Source of the DNA: Isoetes taiwanensis
Lineage: Eukaryota; Streptophyta; Lycopodiopsida; Isoetales; Isoetaceae
NCBI GenBank assembly: GCA_021234155.1
Contig: JAJEKV010000005.1
Span: 11,863,287 to 11,927,286 of the forward strand
Direction: 5' to 3'
DNA: 64,000 nucleotides
Of this stretch, positions 23,174 through 34,886 are shown one piece after another (position 1 is the first letter of the stretch; every line of letters starts with the position of its first letter). Position numbers and translations under genes: made by a program. The notes beneath the pieces were generated by a model. It was given only the letters and a program-made list of their open reading frames with translations, made no database searches and was not told where the DNA came from.

Positions 23174-23946
23174 ATAGATTACCATTCAAGCAGTCAAAAA
23201 CCAGATCTAAAGAAATCATGGAACTAGTGCACACCGATTTGTGTGGTCATTTGAATGTAAAGGGGAGAACAAATAAAAGGTATTTTATCTCCTTCATTGA
23301 TTATCATAGCAGAAAAACCAAATGTTACTGTCTGGAAAGAAAATCCCAAGCATTGGCAGCATTCAAACAATATGTTACAGAAATGGAAAGAGAAACTGGG
23401 AAAAAGCTAAGGTGTATCCGATCTGATCGAGGAGGAGAATACAAATTTAAGCTTTTTTGTATTACTAATGGCATCAAAAGGCAATTAACTTGCAGGTACA
23501 GCCCTCAACAAAACGGAGTAGCAAAAAGAAAGAACAGGACCATTATGGATGCAGTAAGATCAATGATCAAACACAGTGGGCTGCCAAACTACTTATGGGA
23601 GGAGGCCTTGAAAACTACAATTCTTGTACAAAACAAACTTCCATCATCAAGCTTAAGAGGTAATGTACCAGATCTGATATGGTCAATGGGAAATGAACAG
23701 ATAAATTATAACATGTTCAAAACATATGGATGTCTGGTATATGCTCATATTCCAAATGAATTGAGAAAGAAACTTGACAATAAAGCTGAGATAGGTTTTC
23801 TTGTTGGATATGATGAGGAAACAAAGGGGTATAGAATCTATATCCCAGAAAGCAAGAAAGTAATAATTAGTAGAGATGTTTTATTTGATGAAGACACTCT
23901 GTACAAGGACAGATTTGGAAAAAGCAAAAAGGAAATATGGATGTAA
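23155..23946 (+). pseudogene. Copia integrase segment, catalytic Glu replaced
   Basis: A 263-codon frame overlaps the preceding one by 19 bases. It holds the DDE integrase core: first Asp in LVHTDLCG, second Asp in IRSDRGGEY, and the block where the third catalytic acid should be. In copia integrases this last block reads NGVAERKN; here it is NGVAKRKN, so the glutamate is a lysine (one G-to-A change in the codon). A C-terminal segment with KKVIISRDVLFDE follows, as usual. The frame then joins directly to late reverse transcriptase, with the RT fingers missing. The integrase is very probably inactive. Confidence 0.88.
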
Positions 23947-24809
23947 AAACAACATTTCTCAATGCAAAACTAGAAGAAAAGATTTTTATGAATCAGGCCC
24001 CAGGCTTTGAACAAGCAAAAGACATGGTATGGAAACTTAATAGGGCAGTATATGGGTTGAAACAATCTCCTCGTGAATGGTATCTTTGTATGGACAAATT
24101 CCTCAAGGATCAAGGTCTTGAGAAGCTCAAATGATTGCATTATAGCAGCAAACACTCTTCATGTGTTGAATAAATGCAAAGAACTTCTGAAATCTAGATT
24201 CCAAATGTCGGATCTCGGAGAGTTAAAACGGTTTTTAGGAATAGAAGTGATCAGAAATAGGGAAAGAAGAATCCTGCAACTGAAACACAGTATACATATT
24301 GAGAACATGCTCAAAAGGTTTAACTTGACTGAGGCATATCCTGCTAAAACTCCAATAGTACCAGGGCACAGATTAACAGCAGAAACACCTATTTCAGAAA
24401 AGGATATTAGAGAGATGGAGAATATCCCTTATCGAGCTTTAATTGGGTGTCTACTATTTTTAGCTAGTAATACAAGGCCAGACATCTCATATGTGGTTAA
24501 TATTTTAAGCAAAAGGTGTCACAATCCAACAAAAGAACATTGGATGGCAGGGAAGGACTCAAAAGATCTGACATTATATGCTTACAGTGATGTTGATTGG
24601 GGAGGAGACTTGTCTTGCAGAAAATCCACATTATGCAATATTCCTAGGTGGTGGTGTAATTGCTTGGAGAAGCAAGAAACAAAGTGCAATAGCTATGAGC
24701 TCAGCAGAAGCTGAATATGCAGCTTCATCCTTAGTGGCAAAAGAAATATCACGGTTGAGAAGACTACTTGATGAACTAAACTGCCAGCAAACAGGGCCAA
24801 CTCAAATAT
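23937..24809 (+). pseudogene. Copia reverse transcriptase / RNase H remnant
   Basis: Three overlapping frames hold pieces of RT and RNase H. The first has the RT block with MDVKTTFLNAKLEEKIF, then VYGLKQSPREWY. The segment that should carry the YVDD active site is deleted, and text resumes at CIIAANTLHVLNKCKELL. The thumb and connection follow (FLGIEVIRN, YRALIGCLLFLA, NTRPDISY), then RNase H (AYSDVDWGGD, and after a frameshift MSSAEAEYAA). The sequence stops abruptly at about 24809 within RNase H, where the gypsy LTR begins. Missing RT fingers and YVDD plus two frameshifts make it non-functional. Confidence 0.9.
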
Positions 24810-24810
24810 A

Positions 24811-27236
24811 TCAAACATGTCATCTTCATTGCCATGTCACATCATACACGTGTCACCCCATTGAAATTCCATCCTTTGCAAAAATTCTTCAACTTAAGTG
24901 TTTAAGTTCATAAGGGTGACATATCATCTTGCCACATCATCACCAACATCTCCGCATCATCATTCACATGTCATACACATCATATCCACCTCATCTCATG
25001 TTTTGACTGAAAAAATATTCTTAGCCAAGTTGTTTGACACCTCATGACCCTTACTTGCCATGTCATCCTCATATTGCCAACCCATCTTGCCTACTTGCCA
25101 CCTCACCATTTTCATATACCTTTTTAAAGCCAAAAATAAAAAAGCTAGTTTTGCAAAAAAGATTCCACCATCATGGGGAGCATCAAAAAAGATTCCGTTT
25201 GCAAAAAAAGAAATTCCAAAAATTCGTTCATTTAGGCCTTTATATGTGATTTCTTGGGAAGTGTGCCTAGCCATATTTTGCAAAAAAAAAAATTCCTATC
25301 TACCTCCTAGCCTAGATTCCCCGACCAACCCCAACACACGTGGTATACCCGAGCGTGTGGGGTGGTGGAGGTACCGAGGCCCACGTGGATATAGCACGTA
25401 AATTATTAATAACATTGAATTTGTTATTCCTTTTATACCTTGGGCTTCCCTTTCGAATCTTGCCTGTGGGATATCTAGAGCTTTCTTGCCAAGAACCCTA
25501 ATCTGTAGAACTGCTAAGATCCGGCAAATTTACCTGAATCAACTACAAAATCATGGCTCAGAGCTATCGGATCGGCCCATAACATACCAAGAACCCATGA
25601 AATAAACAGAAAACCCATAACGGATTTGCCAAGAATTGCACCAAACAGAGGTTTAGAAAAGGGGAAAATGTCTCAGAGATGATTTCAAGGGCTTCGAGGC
25701 GAAGAACGCATCAAGATCTTTGAGGAAAGACCGGTTATGAGAGTTCAAGCTTGGATCAACCTTCCATATGCCAGATTTTTCGTGAATTACTGATGAATTT
25801 TGAAGAATTACCTGACTGTATACCTTATTTGATTCTGCCCAAGACTTAGAGCTTGGGATCTTTATTTGCTTGCTGTGTGACTCTGGAACAAACGAAAATC
25901 TGATCCTCGTTGACAAATCTGTGAGAGTTTTCTGCAGGGAATAAATTACTAATTGCCAGAATGACTTTAGCTAAACTTGCTCGATATTAATCCCAAAACT
26001 TTCTGTGGTTTAGCTAAACCCTACACATTTTTCCTCTCATACTTTCTAGCATTTAGCTAAACTAACCCAAACATCAACCCAAAAATTTCTATGGTGTGGC
26101 CAATAGAAAATATTAAGCCAAATTATTATACTTTTTTTCAATATATTCCATTTATTTTGGTCATTTTCTTTGTGAAAACATTCTAAAATAATGCTAGCTA
26201 GCAAAGTCTAGGACTCAAATTAATTCATAGTGCTAGAAAGTAAACTACTAATCATCTAGAATGATGTTAGCTAAAATGGCCCGAAATTCATTCTAAAAGT
26301 TTCTATGGTTTAGCTAAACAATACAAAATTTCACTCTCTTAATTTCTAGCGTTTGGCTAAAGAGCTCCAAGGTTGGTGCAGTCCCGAAAAAAGTTAAGCT
26401 AAAGTTATTATTTTTTCCCAATTTTTTCCATTTACTTTAGCCAAAGTTTTTTGAAAATGTGCTAAAACACTCAATTCTTGCATTCTAGCACAAAAAAGGC
26501 GATAGCATAATTGTTGCATAAAGCATATGTAGCGTAGGTTCATGATAGTTATAGTGCCTGTATAATCCATTGATAGAAATTTGAGCTTGCACAACCAGAT
26601 CATTATTTTGCCCTTAATATGTTTGCATTTATATCTTGCTCGAGTAATTTTCATCTTCTCATTTGTAGAAGCATTGATAGCATTGATATGACCCAGAAAA
26701 GCAAAAAAGTGCATCCAAGCATCTAGCAAATCCAAGACTTGCCTGCTGTTCTTAGTCTGTGACAGGCAGTCGAATCAAAAATCAAAAATCCAAAAAAGTT
26801 GCACTTCTTTCTGCAAAAACCATTCTTGAACATTGTGTGCAGACATACTAGAGAGGGATTCAAGCATCAAGCCCCAAAAAGAAGTTACCTTTATCGAGTT
26901 AGAAAATTTGACTCTCTGCCAGGGATATTGACCAAACATTGACCTGGTTAGGGATGCATTTTTGAGTGGCTTGCTCTAATCAAAATCTATATGACTTTGT
27001 TCCCAATATCCTTCAAGGTCTTGAGTAGCCTTAGCATCAAATTTTTTTATTAAACCTACTCTGGTCAGCATTTGGCATCTATTCTTGCTAGGCAGACTTT
27101 TTTCCCTTTAGGGAAAGTGGTCCATAATCATTGTTTGAGCATTCTGCTTGGGGATTTTCACTCAGAGTGTTGCCTTAAGCAACCTGGAGGTTCTAAACCA
27201 CTGAGGTTGAAGGTTTTGCCAGGAACACCTTCAACA
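24811..27236 (+). mobile_element. Ty3/gypsy LTR, plus orientation
   Basis: This is the sister of the minus-strand LTR at 17501-19630, so the two form a large interrupted inverted repeat. It ends at ...CTTCAACA (27236), directly followed by an internal region with a gag frame, as a 5' LTR would be. It contains a peptide-like block on the minus strand (26394-26735) that is nearly identical to the one at 18930-19331. Shared identity there reflects DNA identity, not a gene. Size is about 2.4 kb. The left edge is set by where homology to the sister LTR starts and copia stops. Confidence 0.65.
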
Positions 27237-27278
27237 TTTTGGAGGTTCTACCGAGATTATTTTCTGGAATTTGAACTC

Positions 27279-27748
27279 ATGGCTCCCAGGAGAGCTAATG
27301 AAGCATCTGAGCATGCTGAAACACAGGAGAATCATGAAGCCTCTGCTGCAGCCCCAGGAGTAAGTATATAAGCAAATACAGGTATGCCCTGCCATTACTT
27401 TGTGTTGAATATACCAATTCCTGTTCCTATTTTTGATCCAAGCATGAATGCTAATAATTTTCTGAAAACTTTTGAGGAGTACTATCAGGAGTATGGACAC
27501 AAAAAAGGTTGTAAGTTCTCTGAGTTTAAAAAGTGTTTGAAAAATGATGAGGTCAGACTTGGCTTGAATATGTTATGAGCTTAAGAGCTAACTCATGGGA
27601 TGAATTGATCAGGAAATTCTTGGCAAGATTTGGTAAGCTGTTAGATCTTCAGGATTTGATTTTTGAACTGCAAACCTTTCATATAAAGCATGGTGAGAGT
27701 GTGCACCAATATGTGGAGAGATTTAGTCTTTATCTTATGTCAGATTAA
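27279..27748 (+). pseudogene. Ty3/gypsy gag fragment
   Basis: An ATG at 27279 opens MAPRRANEASEHAETQENHE, a typical short charged gag start, and stops at 27371. After frame changes the text matches the gypsy capsid pattern: FDPSMNANNFLKTFEEYYQE, then NSWDELIRKFLARFGKL and FHIKHGESVHQYVERFSLYL. This is the retrotransposon gag domain. Stops and frame shifts break it, and no zinc knuckle, protease or RT follows. It lies 40 bases downstream of the LTR end, confirming that LTR as a 5' LTR. Confidence 0.75.
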
Positions 27749-27759
27749 CCAAGTTCTAA

Positions 27760-29688
27760 ACCATACTTTACATCTTAACCATCATCCAATTAAATTGGGA
27801 TTATGTCAACTCCAAAATCACGCCAACCTGCTATTGTCTTCTAGGGGGTTTTTGTTTTTTTTAATCTTTTTTTTTGGACTTCAAAAATAACATAAGGTTG
27901 CGATTCACGTGTGACGTTTCATATGCGAATTGAAATATGCAAAAATGAAGAGCAAGTTGCTAACATAGATGAGACCAAAATTGAAGAGCATTTAGATGAT
28001 AATATTAGGTTTGATAATAACAGATTGCATTATTTGCGAGGCAATTCCAGACTCGAAATTATCGATACATGGCACAAATATCATACAAAAATGTCATATA
28101 TTCCAATAAAACATTAAGGGATTAATCCATGTTTTTCCACGTGTTTAACAAGGTGTGGTTCCATGTCACCGTTCTATCCAGTTAAAGTGCAATCTAACAC
28201 TTCACCCACCGTCATCCCCATAGCCAAATTATGCATAATAGACACAAACTTCACCAGAAAATCATCATGCGCCGCAAAGTTTTTGGATCGTAAGATGGTG
28301 GATTCGTGGCCTATGTTTGATTGTAGAAGCATTTGAGAGCATCATCATCCACTATGATTATATCATCCTTATTCTCGATACCAAGTTAGTCCCATCATGT
28401 TACTCAAGTGTTTGATGAAGATAGGCTTGCTGTTGGATCCTTGGGATTAGTGAACTTCACACATTTGTTCTCGATCCCAAAAGGTCAACCAATGTCTCAC
28501 GCATTTCCCCGGTGCCTCCAAAGTATCCTTGATGTTCCTTAGTTCTATGGATGACCAAATACCAACTCGAAAATAACACAGAATGCCTCGCCTAGCATCT
28601 CCTTCAAGTGCGGTAGTAGATAGATCCACTTGGTGTTTGATTCTCTACCGTGTCCGATGAAACCCGATCTCTAGCCACTTTATTTTTGGAAAGGTCTTGC
28701 AAAGGACTCGTTTAGGTCGAACACCACAACCTTCTTAGAAACGCAATGGAAGCTGAAACATCAAACATGTATCCTACCAGCAAGATATCGATAACACAAA
28801 CAATACAAACGCTACCAAACGTGATTTGAAATAGTCATAACCAAATCGCGCGGCTCGGCGTGATTTAGTTTGACAACGAAAAATAATCAAAGCACGCTTT
28901 GCGCGATTTAATTCAAAGGTAATACAAATTAAATCACGCGGCGTGGCGATTTAAATCGGCAAGGCCATACCTATCATCTTCGGTTTATTTTGCCGTCGTT
29001 TCGTCATTCTCCCCCTTCACCACCCTTAATCTTCGTCTTCTTACATTTGTTAGAATTGTTATTTTCTATTAGTTCCACTGCGTCCTTCACAAACCGACAT
29101 TATTTTACTATTGATTTGGCAAACCACAGGAATCACTAGAGCCGCCTTGGTTGCCTTCATTTTTCGGTTTCCACATCAATTATTTCATTGTTAACCCGTG
29201 AATCTACTCTATTGTTGCTTGCATCACCCGCAATGTGGGCAAGGATATTCCCTAAGTTCGCCCATCCACGGTTACTTTGAGCAGCCCCGTTTAGCGACTA
29301 TTTGTTCATTATTGCTTTCCTTATCGGTCAGCAGATTACTAGTTCCCTCACCGGAAACAACGTCCACTTTTCGAATTGGACAAGTCTACGAGACTTTTGA
29401 TTCTGATGATTTCAGGGTTGCCATAAGGGCCTTTAGAAGATTTGGCAAGCACATGCATGAGGAATGGTTCAAGAAAGTCTTTGGCCTGCCCCCATCACTC
29501 ACAAAGTAGTGACATCTTCTTGCACCCATAAGAGCCTCTCGGGCAATATAACCTCAACATGAAGCTCCAAGCGGGTTGTATCAATTGGAGCAAATGCCTC
29601 GACGAGGTAAGCAGCCATAGGCGGGGAAATCCATTTTTATTTAAGGGGTCCTTCTCCTTAGTTTGTAGCTCGTGCTTGATTTCCCCAC
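27760..29688. other. Intergenic with scattered palindrome-like motifs
   Basis: No domain is recognised in the small frames on either strand. At about 28848-28950 there are degenerate relatives of the CACGCC/GGCGTG palindrome seen at 31065-31345 (for example 'ggctcggcgtgattt' and 'aaatcacgcggcgtggcg'), next to runs of 'aaatc/gattt'. This may be the decayed tail of the minus-strand element to the right. Confidence 0.4.
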
Positions 29689-32600
29689 TTAGGAGGGGTC
29701 CCGATCCTCATCCTCTTCCGACTCATCCTGCTTACGACTGATCCCCGATCCGTATGAAAAGAATATAGTTCTTAAGTCCGGATCATCTAGAAAAAAACAT
29801 TCCCATGCACTGCTATTGTCACCCTTGGCCTTAGCAATATCATATTCCTCGTCTGACAGCATGGATATCATAATAAAGATCACATGTGCCATCTTATTCT
29901 TCGCAGCTCATTATCCTTAACATCATATATTAGGCATCCCTCCCTAATAACTTTGAGGCACTCCAGGATCATGAGCAAATGATAGTGCATGCAGATGTGA
30001 CTCACCTGAAGGACAAACGATGACAATAGTGAAGGACCTCTCAGTTGTCAATCCTATACAGCTGGTAAAGAAGCTGCTGTAGTCCTTCTGGTTCATGCCC
30101 ATATCTCCTCTCCCACCCCCCGCCCAACAACAAAAGAGTATATTTTTTAAGGCCGGAAGTTGATTCTCGCAAGAGACCTTTGTACCCAATGGAGACCAAT
30201 CTTTGGACAGCGTCGTCTTCTCCATAATCTTCTTCACAAGGGCCACTTTTCTTCTCAACTTCGGCCCGATTACCTTAGGGGTAGAGTCTCCTTATGTTTT
30301 GTATTTTTAGCCTTCCAATTCTTTAGGAAGTCCTTTGACCGTAATACAAACTTCTTGATGTCATCATTCTTGACCTTGTATTTGTCCAAGAATCCAATTT
30401 GGATAATGCCACATCCCCGATAGCCTTTGTAACTCAGCTCCTCCTACAGGTGACTTCATTATACGTACATCCTTTACATGGTTGCAGGCACTCAACGAAG
30501 GACATCCTATCCTTGGTGAAAGCACCCTTCTTGTATAAGACTTCCTTCTTTAAGCACTGGTCTAAAACCCAAATGGTCTCAGCGTCGTCTAGCCCCTGAG
30601 TCTTTCTCATCTCTGTCACATTCAAGTCAAAGATGCTTACATCAACAGGAGGCACCCTACCCATAGTATCTGGCAGCTTCCTTTGTGCATAAGCGTCCCA
30701 GAATTCATTCCACTTTTGCCATCTTTGCATACAAAACACAATCTTATCACGAAGTCTGTTGGGCCTGACACGCTAGATGAGCTTTCGGAAAGGATCTGCA
30801 ATGTCATCACCAACTTTTTTCTTTGATTTTCTTGCAGTTTTATTCTTCTCCTGTATAATTGTCTGCGACAGAGTCCGCTCCAGCAGCTTGAAAGCCTCAG
30901 ACTTTGACCCGCCCTGTCTGGTGGGTAATGGGCAGCCATATTCCACCCATGTTGACGGGCGTGGCGCAGTTGCTCCACGTATGGACTGCCAAAAGTACAG
31001 GCATTGAATCGATGCTCGAGAGACAAGAAACACGTCGGTAGCGATTTCAATAGAAAAGATCAACCTCAAAGCACGCCTGGCGTGAAATGAATTAAATACC
31101 AATGCAATTCACGCCAGGCGTGCTTTCGAATCGGTTGAATTCACGCCAGGCGTGATTTCAAATGAAACCAAATCACGCCAGGCGTGCTTTCAAATCAAAT
31201 CAATTCACGCCAGGCGTGCTTTAACATTCACGTCCGGCGTGGTTGGTTTGATTTGAAAGCACGCCTGGCGTGATTTGGTTTCATTACAGGAAATCACGCC
31301 TGGCGTGAATTGGTTTCATTTGAATGAACGCCTGACGTGAATATGAAAGTGCTAACATCCTAATACAGTTAGTTACCTTTTGTATAGAAATGTCTTCCCC
31401 ATTTCATTCAAAGTTGCACTAATCTCAAAATCTGCGGTGAAGTATTGGCATCCAAGATCGACATCTCCTATAATGCATAGTGATTGTAGAACGCGTTTTG
31501 GCCTGTTTTTCTCACGCCGGCACCGATGAGGGCCTTACATGCCTCAACAGAATCTTTGCCGTCGATGACGGCAATTTAATGTTCTCCTTTAACATTACAT
31601 CCTCGAAGTTCGTCCACTCAGCGGGCTTGTTCGAGATCATATCCCAAGGTAACACATCCGCTGGCATAGGCATTTGACCTGGATTACTAATCATGCTCTG
31701 AACAATCTCCATAGCATGTGCTGGATCATATCTTCTGCTAACATAAATGGAGCTTGGTGAACGGATGAGGGACTTCACATGGATCGCAAAAGTTTCCTTA
31801 AAACCCAATGGATAATGATCAGCATACTTATTCAGCTTGTTCATGGCCTCTAGCTGCGCCACCCTGTCCTGTTCATTCTCAAAAACAGAAGCCTCCATGC
31901 CTTCGACAACTGCAGGTTGAACATCCTTCCCTAGATCTAGGACCCTCTTAGAAGCTTTCAAGTCAGCTAATTCCCTAGCTTGCTGCAAATAGTGACTTGG
32001 TGTCGGTTTAGTGAACATGCCTCTACGCACAGCTGTAACCCCTTGGCAAATAGATATTGGCGTAACTGCTACATTGGTTGGCCAACCATACTTAAAACAT
32101 GTCTCACCGTTCACATCTGTCTTCATGAACGTATCCTTGTATCACGATAGCTCTAGAGTGAGTAAGTCCGGCAGATCTTTCTTACCGCTACGTGTAATCT
32201 CCAAGAGCAATTTGCAGTTGGTGTCATCTTCTTCCTCACAAGAGATTAGGATCCCTTGTTTGGCCATCTTGTCTGCTTCCTTTTTCCTCGAGAAGAGAGT
32301 TAAGTCGAGCTTGCCATTTGTCTTGGCAAGGTCAACGTACCACTCGGCACCCTCGTCCATTTCCTCTTCAGGGCAGGCAGGGTCAGTGGTTGCTATAAGA
32401 ATCGGCCCTTCATCATCTAAGGTGAGATCATATGGTACTGCATCTGGGTCGTCTACCCTTGACTTCTTGGCAGGATTAGAACCCGAATTATTAGGGGTTT
32501 TCTTCCTCTTGGGCACTGCAAAAGAAGATGAACATTTTTTATAGTACTTTTCGTATCAGAGATCACGCCATGCATTTAAACCTAAATTAGTACAATTCAC

Positions 32601-33102
32601 GCCATGTGTTGGTAGCTCCTATTCTTGACCATGCTATGCGTGATTTTGAAACTAAATTAGTTTGCATCCACATTTTAAGCTACATACCCTTTATGAATCC
32701 ATATTTCACACTATTTAACCGCATTGAACATTGCTATCTCCAACTGACTAACACCGCTATATTCTATATATAAAACAGAGCAAAATTATGTTCTACAAAA
32801 CGGACAATCAGAGCATTAACTGATGGTAATACTTAAAATTCATGCAAAGCATAATAACTCAAACTCATGCAAAGCATATTAATCAAGGCAAGGAAATATC
32901 TCAAATTCATGCAAGCATAATACTCTCCACACGATGTATTGTGTACGGCAAATTAAATACCTTGACTAGGGTTACGTAATGGTATTACGTGGTATTCTCG
33001 ATCAACGTCCTCTGAAACTTGAGAAGAGCCGGGTTTTGAGATTCCTCTTCCACCGCTTCCTCTACCCCGTCCGCCTCGACCACCTCTGGTTTTAGAAGAC
33101 AT
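29689..33102 (-). pseudogene. ParB/sulfiredoxin-like multi-exon gene, broken
   Basis: Read leftward. Exon 1 (33102-32961) starts with ATG and encodes an RGG-rich peptide (MSSKTRGGRGGRGRGSGGRG...). It ends at CAAG|GTATTT. Exon 2 (32515-31377) follows TTTTGCAG and joins in phase. It has a basic patch (PKRKKT), an acidic stretch, then a region like ParB/Srx-fold domains: SRRYDPAHAMEIVQSMI, PADVLPWD, and, after a one-frame slip near 31585, IAVIDGKDSVEACKALIGAG. Breaks include an in-frame TGA near 32139, at least two frameshifts, and a TAG near 30775. Exon 3 resumes at 31064 in the right phase and runs to about 30434 (FWQSIRGAT, FWDAYAQRKLPDT). Later segments (LSYKGYRGCGIIQIGFLDKY; FCCWAGGGRGDMG; FTIVIVCPSGESHLHAL) continue to about 29690 with further breaks. 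ParB-fold domains bind DNA or nucleotides, and eukaryotic forms occur in mobile or acquired genes. The exon structure is well supported; the fold is a motif-level call. Confidence 0.5.
31065..31345. repeat. Palindrome array CACGCC-A/T-GGCGTG in intron 2
   Basis: About nine copies of the 13-bp palindrome CACGCC(A/T)GGCGTG, some with one change, lie 25-40 bp apart. Each is wrapped in AT-rich arms such as 'tttcaaatcaaatc' and 'gatttgaaagc' that often extend the symmetry (AAATCACGCC...GGCGTGATTT). The array falls inside the inferred second intron of the ParB-like gene, and one copy lies right at the 3' splice site. Relatives occur near 28.9, 32.6, 34.6, 35.6 and 45.8 kb. Confidence 0.9.
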
Positions 33103-34720
33103 CTCCGGAGTCGCCTAGTAACAGAGTCGGAAGGTCGCTTTCGGATCTGGCCTTTCGAAATCCTCAGAAATAGCTTTTTCTACCTATCGAAAAAATAGCG
33201 TTTTCTACACCAGAGAAATTTGAATTTCAAGAAAACACAAAATGCGCGGTTTGAAATATTCTTGACACATACAAATAATAATGACGAAGACCAGGTCCAT
33301 GACTTCTTTCATTAAGTTTTTAAAAACCAATCTACCCAAAAAGTATCCCGCCAAATTTATCCCGCCTAAAAGTAGTTAACCTAATCTTTCTTCTAATTCG
33401 AATTTTTCCCGATCACGAGTTTCCATAGCGCTTTGTGATTTCGAGAACTCAAATCGACTTCTCAAGAATGGCTCTGAGTTACGGTACTCATCTCATTCCT
33501 ATAGCTTGACATTAATTTCCAATAGTAGGTGTCGAATAGCAATTTTCTGCGATTAATCGAAGATGAATGTTTCATGTTAACTACAAATCGAGAAAAGGAA
33601 AGTAGGATTATGCAAGATCGACTCCATCGATCGGATGTAAACTGTCATGGAATTCCGCCGGGGGATAAGTATGTCCGGGAGTTGATGATTAACTATCTTG
33701 CGCTATGGATGAAGCTTTACCTCATGACACCGGTGGGGATAAGGTTGGAGAAAGTGTTGGAACATTTGTTGCATGGCCAAGAAACCGCTTAAAAAAGGTA
33801 TGTAACATGTATTACATTGTAGAAATATAGAAGTAGACAAAATTTGTTGTATTCATTGGAAAAAGTTTACAATTGTATATAATCACGGATAAACCGGATA
33901 AACCGGACAAAATCCTGTGACTACTATTTCAAGCCCGGTCTCTTTGAGTAGGCTTTATCGATACTCCCATTTCCATAGCCGGGCATAGTGAACCGACATT
34001 AAAACCCGGTAGAAAACACCGGGCTCTAGCTCCACCTCCCCGCTGCTCCACCTCCACCTCCCTCCCATTGGTTGAACCTCCAATGCATCGTATAAGCGCT
34101 GCGGTGAGTGGTTCCATTGGTTGAGCCATCTCCATTGCATCATTATACCGCCTTTGTGGTAGTGGTTCGTGTTGGGGCATCCGGGCATAGAGGCTAACCA
34201 CTAAGAAACGCGACTCCTCATTTTGAATCTCGGTGACGGATCACGAGATTCACTCTCGATCAATGCATGTCTTTGCATTCGAAGTGATTAGATAAGAGGG
34301 CCAGCCTCCATGCGATTGCAAGGGCCCCGAGCCCGGATCTATCATTGCCATGCGCTCTGCGCCATCATCATTACTTGATCCAAGTACTCCGGGGGTTGCA
34401 AGGCCGTGCTCCAGCCGGATGGTGCTGTTTGCGGTTCAACCGGACCGGAGATTGGAGCAGCTGGACCGAGCTGGGCTGTGTGATTGCTGGCCCAAATGTA
34501 ATTCCAATGCATCTTCGTCACCAACCGGGTGATTAATGTAACTTGGCATCTATCAATAGGAAGTGGCCCGAATGTCGGTATTCCGCCGGGCGTGTTATAT
34601 TTATTTATTTATAAACTTAGAAACTAAGAGACACCTTGCGTGTTTAGCGTAAAAAGTTGAAAGTAGGGATAAAATTGTTTGCACGCCGGTGTAAACCTGC
34701 TATATAGGAAAAACTATACG
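33103..34720. other. Region upstream of the ParB-like gene, no clear gene
   Basis: A plus-strand frame at 33529-33792 (87 codons) has no recognisable domain. Minus and plus frames at 33929-34540 are mutually overlapping and unrecognised. A variant palindrome ('gccgggcgtgttat') lies at about 34585. A leader of 0.2-2.4 kb for the minus-strand gene would run through here. Confidence 0.4.
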
Positions 34721-34886
34721 CTTTCGTGCATTCAGTGAGGGGAAAAAAAAAACACATGCAGATAGATAAGAAAATAGATAAAAGGCCGGGCAATTATTTA
34801 CACGCTTAAAATAATTGCCCGGCCTTTATCTATTTTCTTATCTATCTATGTGTTTTTTTTTTCTCCCTCTCACGAGTGCACGAAAT
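34721..34886. repeat. Foldback element, about 80-bp arms
   Basis: The left arm (ctttcgtgcattcagtgagg, A-run, 'acacatgcagatagataag', 'aaaatagataaaaggccggg') is matched in reverse by the right arm. The loop is only a few bases ('acacgctt'). The inner 60 bp are almost perfect and the outer 20 bp imperfect. A transcript would fold into a long hairpin, as from a foldback MITE. Confidence 0.85.

Noticed and set aside
30160-31007. Plus-strand frames opposite the ParB-like gene
   Set aside because: The minus strand gives continuous protein-like text with matching splice phases; the plus frames have none.
31065-31345. CRISPR-like array
   Set aside because: The spacers are AT-rich relatives of each other, the units are palindromic and short, and the setting is a plant nuclear intron.
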